A stretch of DNA of 11,848 nucleotides from NCBI GenBank assembly GCA_001817805.1, contig MHJB01000015.1, positions 1-11,848 on the forward strand, given 5' to 3'. Position 1 is the first letter of the stretch, and the number at the start of each line of letters is the position of its first letter. The notes beneath the pieces are model-generated. The model was not told the DNA's origin. It saw only the letters and a list, made by a program, of their open reading frames with translations, and ran no database searches. The stretch is from Candidatus Colwellbacteria bacterium RIFCSPLOWO2_12_FULL_43_11 (GTDB lineage: Bacteria; Patescibacteriota; Minisyncoccia; UBA6257; Colwellbacteraceae). The translations under genes and the position numbers were made by a program. Positions 1 to 6,154 of the stretch are shown here, piece after piece.

Positions 1-467
1 CTTTCGCCGATAAATTAAAGTCACTTTTGAGGGGCGATGTGCCGGAGATTTACAAGGTAATGCCCGGCGAGTGGCTTATAGTTCAAAGGTATTTATATAA
101 AGTTAATCATGACGACCCGCGTTTATTTTTGCCCCGGGTAAACCCCGAATCTATCCATTGGCTTAGAGGAGAGAGAGACCTAACGTTATTTAGAGATGAG
201 AGTGGCAAGTTGGATTTAAGTTTGTGGCATGACTTGGATTGGGTGGGGGGTATATTCGACCACGGCGATGAAGAAGTAGTAAGCTTTGATTTGGAAGATA
301 ATGCGATGTCTCTCGTCTCATTTATGGAGGGGCAGGACGAAACTTTTAATTATCATCAGCGAGAAGCGATGTGGACAAAACTCTTTTTCGCTTACGTTAA
401 CAGCGAAGACGAGGTAGAGAGGATGCTAGTGGAAAACTTCGATAAAGGCGTTATAAAATTTAAATAA
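1..467 (+). CDS. Unrecognised protein, 3' part of gene (5' end outside window)
   Basis: The frame is open from base 3 to the TAA at 465-467 with no upstream stop, so the gene most likely begins before the window. A TTG at 27 is a possible but unsupported start. About 154 residues are visible. I do not recognise the family. The visible part looks soluble: it has no membrane segment, is rich in acidic and aromatic residues (five Trp: EWL, HWL, LWH, DWV, MWT), and ends in a charged helix-like tail (DEVERMLVENFDKGVIKFK). The aldolase gene starts 1 nt after its stop, with no promoter or Shine-Dalgarno sequence between them, so the two are probably co-transcribed and translationally coupled. That hints at a link to carbohydrate metabolism but does not show one. 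It is confidently coding because of its length, its uninterrupted frame and the tight junction. Confidence 0.75.
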   Translation, partial: FADKLKSLLRGDVPEIYKVMPGEWLIVQRYLYKVNHDDPRLFLPRVNPESIHWLRGERDLTLFRDESGKLDLSLWHDLDWVGGIFDHGDEEVVSFDLEDNAMSLVSFMEGQDETFNYHQREAMWTKLFFAYVNSEDEVERMLVENFDKGVIKFK

Positions 468-468
468 G

Positions 469-1335
469 ATGAAACTACTCGAATTAATTAAGGAAGCGGA
501 AGCGCGCAAAGTTGCTATAGGGCATTTTAATATATCGGACTTAGCCGGACTTAACGCCATAATAAGAGCGGCAAAGGATTTGGGCGTACCTGTTGTGGTC
601 GGAGTATCGGAAGGAGAAGAAAAATTTATCGGCCGGAAAACAGCGGTTGCCTTAATCCGTAGTTTGCGTGAAGAGTATGGCTATCCGGTTTTTCTTAATG
701 CCGACCATTCTCACTCGTTTGAACGAGTGAGAGAGGTGGTGGAGGCCGGTTTTGATTCGGTGATTTTTGACGCCAGTAAGCTAAGTTTTGAAGAAAATGT
801 ACGACAGACAAAAGAAGTGGTGGAATGGGTGAAGTCAAAATACCCAGATGTCATTGTAGAGGGAGAGTTAGGATATATCGGTTCAGCTTCCGAAGTACAA
901 AAAGAGATTCCGGCTGGAGCGGCTATTAGAGAGGAAGACCTTACTTCTCCTGAGCAGGCTAAAGAGTTTGTGGAAAAGACCGGAGTAGAGATGCTTGCGC
1001 CGGCGGTTGGGAACATCCACGGCATCATTGTCGCACCGGGTTTTGAAGAGCGGCTAAATATTGGTCGCATTAGGGCTATTCGGGAGGCCGTTTCGGTGCC
1101 GCTGGTATTGCATGGCGCCTCGGGTTTGCCCGACCAGGATTTTCGGGAGGCGATTCAGGCGGGGATTAATTTGATTCATATTAATACCGAAATCCGGGTG
1201 GCTTGGAGAAAAGGCGTTGAGGAAGGATTGCGGGCAAATCCCGATGAGGTCGCGCCTTATAAGATATTGCCCAAGGCCGAAAACGCTGTTTACGAGGTAG
1301 TAAAAAGGCGGTTGGAGTTGTTTGGCAAGTTATAA
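469..1335 (+). CDS. Class II (zinc-dependent) ketose-bisphosphate aldolase family protein
   Basis: The 288-residue length is usual for the short FbaA/GatY/KbaY class II aldolases. These cleave or form fructose- or tagatose-bisphosphate from dihydroxyacetone phosphate and an aldehyde in the cytoplasm, using a divalent metal. Visible motifs, in order: GHFNISDL near the N-terminus (usual AFN-V/I-N), NADHSHSFE with the predicted catalytic Asp79 and metal ligand His80, VEGELG at 130-135 (usual VEAELG), GNIHG with metal ligand His184, LHGASG with His215, and HINTEIR at 238-243, matching the N-x-x-T phosphate-binding segment. All three zinc histidines are therefore present. GNIHG instead of the usual GTAHG and NADH instead of HLDH show a divergent member, so fructose versus tagatose or another ketose cannot be decided. 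The start is ATG 469, 1 nt after the preceding stop, with no Shine-Dalgarno sequence. Confidence 0.9.
   Translation: MKLLELIKEAEARKVAIGHFNISDLAGLNAIIRAAKDLGVPVVVGVSEGEEKFIGRKTAVALIRSLREEYGYPVFLNADHSHSFERVREVVEAGFDSVIFDASKLSFEENVRQTKEVVEWVKSKYPDVIVEGELGYIGSASEVQKEIPAGAAIREEDLTSPEQAKEFVEKTGVEMLAPAVGNIHGIIVAPGFEERLNIGRIRAIREAVSVPLVLHGASGLPDQDFREAIQAGINLIHINTEIRVAWRKGVEEGLRANPDEVAPYKILPKAENAVYEVVKRRLELFGKL
709..732. repeat. 24-bp interrupted palindrome inside the aldolase gene
   Basis: TCTCACTCGTT (709-719) is followed by two bases and its exact reverse complement AACGAGTGAGA (722-732). This gives an 11-bp perfect inverted repeat with a 2-nt centre. It lies in the codons just after the catalytic Asp79/His80 pair, over residues HSHSFERV. 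It may be chance from the protein sequence or a binding site; nothing else supports a role. Confidence 0.6.
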
Positions 1336-1341
1336 TTAAAA

Positions 1342-1370
1342 TTGTCATGAGTTGCTAAAAATGGTATATT
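1342..1370 (+). promoter_or_regulatory. Sigma-70-type promoter of the receiver/acyltransferase/sensor operon
   Basis: TTGTCA (1342-1347), a 17-bp spacer and TATATT (1365-1370) preceded by TGG (extended -10). The expected transcript start is near 1377, only about 7 nt before ATG 1384, so the mRNA would be almost leaderless. It sits in the only gap (1336-1383) between the aldolase and the receiver gene. Confidence 0.7.
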
Positions 1371-1383
1371 GATAGCAATAAAA

Positions 1384-1776
1384 ATGGCAGCTAATCAAGT
1401 AATATTACTGATAGACGACAATAAGGACTTCCTGGAAATTTTCAGCGCTAAACTGAATTCGGTAGGGTACCGGGTAGTAACGGCCCAAGGCGGGAAAGAA
1501 GGAGTGGCAGAGGCAAAGAATGTTTCGCCCGACCTGGTGTTATTGGATGTAGAAATGCCCGGAGAGAATGGCTTCGAGGTGCTTGAAAAGATTAAGGAAG
1601 AGGTTTCCAATAAAAAATTAAAAGTCTGTTTTCTGACAAATTACGGAGAGCAGAAAAACGAAAACTCGGCTATAGATAAAAAATTCGCTATAGACGTAGG
1701 GGCGATTGATTATATAAGGAAAAGTGATAATTTGGACGCTATTGTAACCCAGGTTCAAGATGTAATGGGTTCGTAG
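1384..1776 (+). CDS. Stand-alone response regulator receiver protein
   Basis: A 130-residue CheY-like receiver domain with no output domain. It is expected to accept phosphate from a sensor kinase and act through protein-protein contact. Numbered from ATG 1384, the full set of receiver residues is present: acidic pair Asp11-Asp12 (LIDDN), phosphoacceptor Asp55 (LLDVEMPGENG), switch Thr85 (FLTN) and Lys113 (IRKS). A TTG at 1369 would add five residues, but it lies inside the predicted -10 box, so ATG 1384 is preferred. The gene leads an operon with an acyltransferase 6 nt downstream and two DHp-only sensors after that, making it the natural phosphorylation partner of the membrane sensors in this window. 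The lack of a DNA-binding domain means the final output cannot be read from this protein. Confidence 0.93.
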   Translation: MAANQVILLIDDNKDFLEIFSAKLNSVGYRVVTAQGGKEGVAEAKNVSPDLVLLDVEMPGENGFEVLEKIKEEVSNKKLKVCFLTNYGEQKNENSAIDKKFAIDVGAIDYIRKSDNLDAIVTQVQDVMGS

Positions 1777-1782
1777 CTTCTA

Positions 1783-2415
1783 TTGGCATCGTTATTACAA
1801 AAAATTACTTTCTTATTTGTAGCGATTTATATCAAACTTTTTGTAAAGTTAGAGGTTTTTGGCAGAGAGAATCTTAACGGACTTAAGCCGCCGTTAATCG
1901 TGGTGGCTAATCATAAAAGCTACTTTGACCATTGGTTACTGGGATACGCGCTTATGGGCGGTCCTGGGTCTCCTTTTATACCTCTTAGGTTTTTTACTTC
2001 CGATTATTTCTTCAATGTTTGGTGGACGGGATGGGGAGTGTTTTTAAAAGCAACCGGTGCTTTTCGGACTCACAGGGGAGAGGGATTAGAGGTGTCCCTT
2101 AAGGAGCCGATGGATATCTTAAAAAAGGGCGGGACAGTCATATTTTACCCGGAAGGCGGGATTGTCAAAAATCCGGATATAGGAAAGCCCAAAAGGGGCA
2201 TAGGCGCTTTGGGATTTTGGAGTAAAGAAAGGATATTGCCGGTATCAATTAAGGGAAGTAATGATAAAAACAGCGGAGTTAAGATAACTTTTGGCCAGCC
2301 GTTTTATATTAAAGACATAACTAAAGAGCCGGAGTTGAGGGGAGATGGAAACGACTACAGGGATGCCGCAAATGCCGTTATGGATAAGGTTAAAGGTTTA
2401 TTTAATAGTAATTAA
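1783..2415 (+). CDS. PlsC-family (lysophospholipid-type) acyltransferase
   Basis: A 210-residue protein of the 1-acyl-glycerol-3-phosphate acyltransferase superfamily, expected to move an acyl group from a thioester donor to a lysolipid or similar hydroxyl at the membrane. A hydrophobic N-terminal stretch (about residues 4-21) would anchor it. Motif I is NHKSYFD with catalytic His44 and Asp49 (H-x4-D); motif II GAFRTHRG at 92-99; motif III FYPEGG at 121-126 (usual FPEGTRS); motif IV ILPVSIKG at 151-158. The acceptor cannot be assigned. The start must be TTG 1783: there is no ATG or GTG before motif I, and the TAG that ends the receiver gene, two codons upstream, is in the same frame. It lies between a receiver and a sensor gene, which suggests membrane-lipid output or ligand synthesis, but this is inference. 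Confidence 0.9.
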   Translation: MASLLQKITFLFVAIYIKLFVKLEVFGRENLNGLKPPLIVVANHKSYFDHWLLGYALMGGPGSPFIPLRFFTSDYFFNVWWTGWGVFLKATGAFRTHRGEGLEVSLKEPMDILKKGGTVIFYPEGGIVKNPDIGKPKRGIGALGFWSKERILPVSIKGSNDKNSGVKITFGQPFYIKDITKEPELRGDGNDYRDAANAVMDKVKGLFNSN

Positions 2416-2427
2416 GTCAAAAGACAA

Positions 2428-3633
2428 ATGCCAATAAGTTCCGTAGCTTTATTACTCACCATAATCTTAACCTCGCTTTTAGGCGGAATAGTTTATTATA
2501 AGGCTCCACGAAATCGCAGCACCACCATATTTTTCCTTCTCGCTATTGCTGCTTCTTTGTGGGCGACTCCTCTTTTTGTCTACGGGTTTGTAAAAGATAT
2601 AGAGCTCTCAATAGTGCTTAGTAAGGCTTCCCACTTCATGGCTGTTATAACGGGACTATTTGTTTTGGATTTCTCCATCTTTTTCAATAAAGAGAAAGAG
2701 AGGCTATCGCCGTTTTTAGTACTGTCACACGCCGCCATATTGGTTTTCTTATCAGTTGCGATGTTTGGAGATTTTCTTGTCGCCAGTATCTCGGAGAGCA
2801 GAGAATATATCACTTACGGTCCGTGGTATCCGGTCTATACAGCTATAGTGATTGGGCTTTTCGGTTCGAGTATTGCCATTCAATACCGTAAGCACTCACA
2901 GGAAAAGGACATGGTCAGGCGCATGCAATTGAGGTATATCTTTTTTGGGATATCTATCACCGCGGTGCTCGCCATGATACCGAACTTATTCTTGGAATTA
3001 TACTCCGGTAGCCTGGCCTACTATTGGCTTGGGCCGATTTTTCTTCTGATATTTGTGGCTACTACCGCTATAGCCGTATTAAAGCACCACCTCTTTAACG
3101 TAAAAGTTATTGCCACGGAGCTCCTAACTTTTTCCATTTGGGCATTCTTGCTTATAAGATTGTTCCTTGCTGTAAGTGGCTTGGAAGTGGTAATAAACGG
3201 CATTCTACTCTTGGCGGTCGTAATTTCTGGAACCATCCTCATTAGAAGCGTCTTGGATGAAGTGCGTGAACGAGAGGACTTGGAGAAAACTTCCACTAGT
3301 TTGGCTGACTTGAAGGGCAATTTGGAAAAGAAAATAGTGGAGCAGACGGCGGGAGTTAAAAAGGCCTACGAAGTCGAAAGAAACGCCAGGATAGAACTGG
3401 AAGAACTATACAAAGGCAAAGACAAGTTTATTTTAGCGACACAGCATCATCTACGCACACCGCTCACTATAATTAGGGGTTATTTGGATAACTTAAGGTC
3501 AAGCGCCGGCTTGCTACCGGAAGCTAAATTGGTGTTTGATAGAATGAGCGGCCTTACGGAGGTTGTATCCGAATCGATTAACGAACTTCTAAGAACCACG
3601 GAAATTAAAGTAAATAAAAAAGATGGACCCTAA
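2428..3633 (+). CDS. Membrane sensor with DHp domain only (histidine kinase-like, no ATPase domain), copy 1
   Basis: 401 residues. About seven hydrophobic segments (near 5-24, 33-53, 62-86, 95-118, 134-152, 170-190, 200-219) resemble the N-terminal 7TM input of membrane histidine kinases, followed by KHHLFNVK and two more membrane segments (about 230-250 and 254-273). A long coiled coil (about 275-335) leads to an H-box TQHHLRTPLTII with predicted phosphoacceptor His340. The second DHp helix (about 365-394) ends at the C-terminus, with no N, G1, F or G2 box, so this protein cannot bind ATP on its own. The usual acid after the phosphohistidine is His341. It overlaps its paralogue downstream by 11 nt. 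It probably forms mixed dimers or a phosphotransfer partner with the complete kinase at 6151-7779, or acts as a phosphatase or scaffold. The start is ATG 2428, 12 nt after the acyltransferase stop. Confidence 0.88.
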   Translation: MPISSVALLLTIILTSLLGGIVYYKAPRNRSTTIFFLLAIAASLWATPLFVYGFVKDIELSIVLSKASHFMAVITGLFVLDFSIFFNKEKERLSPFLVLSHAAILVFLSVAMFGDFLVASISESREYITYGPWYPVYTAIVIGLFGSSIAIQYRKHSQEKDMVRRMQLRYIFFGISITAVLAMIPNLFLELYSGSLAYYWLGPIFLLIFVATTAIAVLKHHLFNVKVIATELLTFSIWAFLLIRLFLAVSGLEVVINGILLLAVVISGTILIRSVLDEVREREDLEKTSTSLADLKGNLEKKIVEQTAGVKKAYEVERNARIELEELYKGKDKFILATQHHLRTPLTIIRGYLDNLRSSAGLLPEAKLVFDRMSGLTEVVSESINELLRTTEIKVNKKDGP

Positions 3634-4858
3634 TCTGGTTTCTATAATTTTATCGGTGATGTCCTTGGCCTCTTTCTTTATGGGAGCTGTTCTTTACCTG
3701 CATGGCGGCAAAAGTATTTCTACCAAATACTTTTCAATGATAGCTGTTACGACCGGCTTCTGGCTTACTACTATGGTTATAGATTTTTATAGATACTCCA
3801 AAGCCGGGTATGCGATACCCCCGTACATACTTACCAGAACATCTTTCGCCATCGCTGTCTCCGTATTTTACTTCTTGTTTTTATTTGCCTATTCATTTCC
3901 TCAAGACAGGCTAAATATTAAAAAGTGGTTTTTAGTATCGGTATCTGTCGGCGCAGCTTTAGTAATTGTTTTCGCATTTATTCCGGGCGCAATTTTAGAG
4001 TACGACGAGTTTTTACCGGGCGATTACTTGGCTAAGCCATTTAGGGGGCCCGCTTACGATTTCTTTTTCGTTCCATTTATGTTCTTTCTCCTCTTTTGGA
4101 GTGTGGGTAAGTTGCTAGTAACTTACCGTAATACCGACAGCATTGTGGATAGGAGTAAATTGAGGTATATAATCTCCGGTACTTTAATCTCCGGCTTCTT
4201 GGGCATAACTTACGATATTATCTCAGCTTACATACCCAGAAATATAGGCAGCTTACCGGTGGGACACCTAGGTGCATTTATTTTTGTGACCATATCCTCT
4301 TACGCCATCTTAAGACATCATTTATTCAGCGTTAAGGTTATTGCCACAGAACTTTTGACGTTTTCCATTTGGAGCTTCTTGCTCGTAAGGCTTTTCTTTG
4401 CAACCGGAACGCTGGAGTTTGCGGTAAATGGCACACTCCTTTGTATAGTATTGGTTTTTGGGGCACTGCTCATCAAAAGCGTCCTAAATGAGGTTCACGA
4501 AAGGGAGGATTTGGAGAAAACCTCCGCAAATTTAGAATACTTAAAAAATAATTTAGAAAAAAAGATTTTGGAACAGACAGAAGAGGTTAAAAGCGCTTAT
4601 GAGGTTGAAAAGAAAGCCAGAATTGGGCTTGAAGAGTTAGATAAAGCCAAAAACCAGTTTATTTTAACTACCCAACACCACTTGAGAACGCCTTTGACCA
4701 TAATAAGCGGATACTTATCCGGTCTTAAATCCAAAAAGGATTTAGAAAAGGATACATCGGAGGTGTTCAATAGGATGAGTCAATCAACGGAAGAAATCTC
4801 CAAGTCAGTTAGTGTTCTTCTTAAAGCGACTGAGGTGAGAGTGAGGGAGAAGCCATAA
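3623..4858 (+). CDS. Membrane sensor with DHp domain only (histidine kinase-like, no ATPase domain), copy 2
   Basis: 411 residues, a clear paralogue of the preceding gene. From RHHLFSVKVIATELLTFSIW onward the two match closely in protein and DNA, while the first seven membrane segments and loops have diverged, as expected if the ligands differ. The coiled coil (about 287-347) contains EQTEEVKSAYEVEKKARI. The H-box TQHHLRTPLTII has predicted phosphoacceptor His352, followed by His353 instead of an acidic residue. The protein stops right after the second DHp helix (LLKATEVRVREKP), so it also has no ATP-binding domain. From the conserved SV after the last membrane segment to the phosphohistidine is 66 residues in both copies. 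The start ATG 3623 overlaps the end of copy 1 by 11 nt, indicating coupled translation. The extracytoplasmic loop near 122-147 may contact a ligand, but this is a guess. Confidence 0.88.
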   Translation: MDPNLVSIILSVMSLASFFMGAVLYLHGGKSISTKYFSMIAVTTGFWLTTMVIDFYRYSKAGYAIPPYILTRTSFAIAVSVFYFLFLFAYSFPQDRLNIKKWFLVSVSVGAALVIVFAFIPGAILEYDEFLPGDYLAKPFRGPAYDFFFVPFMFFLLFWSVGKLLVTYRNTDSIVDRSKLRYIISGTLISGFLGITYDIISAYIPRNIGSLPVGHLGAFIFVTISSYAILRHHLFSVKVIATELLTFSIWSFLLVRLFFATGTLEFAVNGTLLCIVLVFGALLIKSVLNEVHEREDLEKTSANLEYLKNNLEKKILEQTEEVKSAYEVEKKARIGLEELDKAKNQFILTTQHHLRTPLTIISGYLSGLKSKKDLEKDTSEVFNRMSQSTEEISKSVSVLLKATEVRVREKP

Positions 4859-4862
4859 AAGC

Positions 4863-4871
4863 TGGTATAAT
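4863..4871 (+). promoter_or_regulatory. Extended -10 promoter of the oxoamine synthase/kinase pair
   Basis: TGGTATAAT with no good -35 box. The expected start is near 4878, giving a leader of about 8 nt before ATG 4886. The 13-mer TATAATTAAAATT here (4866-4878) also occurs at 1331-1343. Confidence 0.6.
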
Positions 4872-4885
4872 TAAAATTAACCGAT

Positions 4886-6154
4886 ATGAGCAGGGTTAAG
4901 GACATATTTAGGTTGCTAGCAACTCAGGTCAAGGGGGAGGATTATAAGATGCAGCGCCTTTTCGAGTTTACTGATTTTTTGGAGAAAGAAGGGATAGCGC
5001 CAACTTTTCATAAGATAGAGACCGCGGGCACGGAGCCGGAGGTTATTATAAACGGCAAAAAAGTCCTTATGTTTAGTTCCAATAATTATCTGGGACTTGC
5101 TTTGCATCCGAAAGTTATCGCAAAAGCCAAAGAGGCGCTCGAGAAACATGGCCTTGGCCCGGGAGGCTCAAGGTTCTTGTGCGGCAATATAGATATCTTA
5201 GATGAGCTGGATAAGGAGACGGCTGAACTTGTGGGGACAGAGGACGCGGTTACCCTTCCTACCGGCTACATGGCCAACGTGGCCGTTTTCAAAGCGATTA
5301 TGGACCCCATAATAGGTATTTTCCCGTATAGAAAGGGCGAGGGTGTTATTTTTAGCGACGAATTTAATCATGGCTCAATAGTGGATGGTTGCAGATTAAG
5401 CTATGCGGAAAAAGTTATCTTCCGTCACAATGATTTGTCTGATTTGGAGAAAAAACTTAAGAGGAGTTCTTTAAGGAGACATAAAATGATAGTTACCGAA
5501 GGAGTTTTCAGTCCTTGGGGCGAGTTTGCTCCGCTTCCGGAGATTTTGGAGTTGGCTAAAAAGTACAACGCAGTCTTTATGGTTGACGACGCTCATGGCG
5601 TGGGGGCAGTTGGGAAAACCGGAGGCGGAGCCGTAGAACACTTTGGATTACGTGGTCAGGTAGATATTGTTATGGGTTCTTTTGATAAAGCTTTGGGTGG
5701 AATGGGAGGATTTCTTGCTTCTGGTAAAAAATTGGCAGAACATTTAAGGGTAGCCGCCAGGCCGAATATTTTATCTTCGGCTGTTTCAGGGGTATTAGCC
5801 GGAGGGTTAATAGAAGCAATTAAAATTTGTCGGTCGGAAGAGGGTATAAAACTAAGATCGCAACTTTCCGCTAATGCGGATTATTTAAGAAAGAACTTTA
5901 ATACTTTGGGCTTCAAGATTGTGGGCAACGGCGAGGTGCCGGTTACGCCTGTTTTTATAGGCGAGGAATCAAAATCAATCAGATTAGCGGATAGACTTTT
6001 GGAATACGGTATATACTCACCTAGTTTTAGATGGCCAGCCGTGCCAAAAGGTGAGAGTAGGATTAGGATTACTCCGATGGCTACGCATAAGAAAGAACAT
6101 TTAGACGCGTTACTTCGTGCTTTCGGAAAAGTAAAAGAAGAATTTAAATTATGA
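4886..6154 (+). CDS. PLP-dependent alpha-oxoamine synthase family acyltransferase (BioF/KBL/SPT-like)
   Basis: 422 residues of the fold type I family that condenses an acyl thioester with an amino acid and releases CO2 (BioF, KBL, SPT, ALAS, and the autoinducer synthases CqsA/LqsA). Visible motifs: SSNNYLGLALHP (64-75), GPGGSRFLCGN (91-101), DEFNHGSIVDG with His162 stacking on PLP, VDDAHGVG with Asp234 and His237, and the Schiff-base lysine Lys268 in GSFDKALGG (usual T-F-S-K), plus SRIRITPMATH near 391-401 with a substrate-carboxylate arginine. The length and roughly 45-residue N-terminal lead fit serine palmitoyltransferase-like members better than BioF (about 385). No biotin gene is nearby. 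Its TGA stop overlaps the ATG of a complete membrane histidine kinase (ATGA), so the two are co-translated. Substrates cannot be assigned. A lipid base or a signal ketone are both possible. Confidence 0.9.
   Translation: MSRVKDIFRLLATQVKGEDYKMQRLFEFTDFLEKEGIAPTFHKIETAGTEPEVIINGKKVLMFSSNNYLGLALHPKVIAKAKEALEKHGLGPGGSRFLCGNIDILDELDKETAELVGTEDAVTLPTGYMANVAVFKAIMDPIIGIFPYRKGEGVIFSDEFNHGSIVDGCRLSYAEKVIFRHNDLSDLEKKLKRSSLRRHKMIVTEGVFSPWGEFAPLPEILELAKKYNAVFMVDDAHGVGAVGKTGGGAVEHFGLRGQVDIVMGSFDKALGGMGGFLASGKKLAEHLRVAARPNILSSAVSGVLAGGLIEAIKICRSEEGIKLRSQLSANADYLRKNFNTLGFKIVGNGEVPVTPVFIGEESKSIRLADRLLEYGIYSPSFRWPAVPKGESRIRITPMATHKKEHLDALLRAFGKVKEEFKL

Noticed and set aside
1331..1336. TATAAT as an alternative -10 box for the receiver gene
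   Set aside because: No -35 box at a suitable distance and no TG extension; the TTGTCA-17-TATATT pair just downstream is better placed.
1369..1383. TTG 1369 as start of the receiver gene
   Set aside because: It lies inside the predicted -10 box and adds residues outside the receiver fold; ATG 1384 is next to the expected transcript start.
2428..4858. The two DHp-only sensors as pseudogenes
   Set aside because: Frames are intact, genes overlap neatly, both end at the same domain boundary, and the diverged N-termini still keep hydrophobic segments.
6152..6154. Possible UGA recoding, as known in some Patescibacteria lineages
   Set aside because: The TGA here ends the oxoamine synthase at its natural length in an ATGA overlap, reading through would soon meet a TAG, and no other gene has an in-frame TGA.
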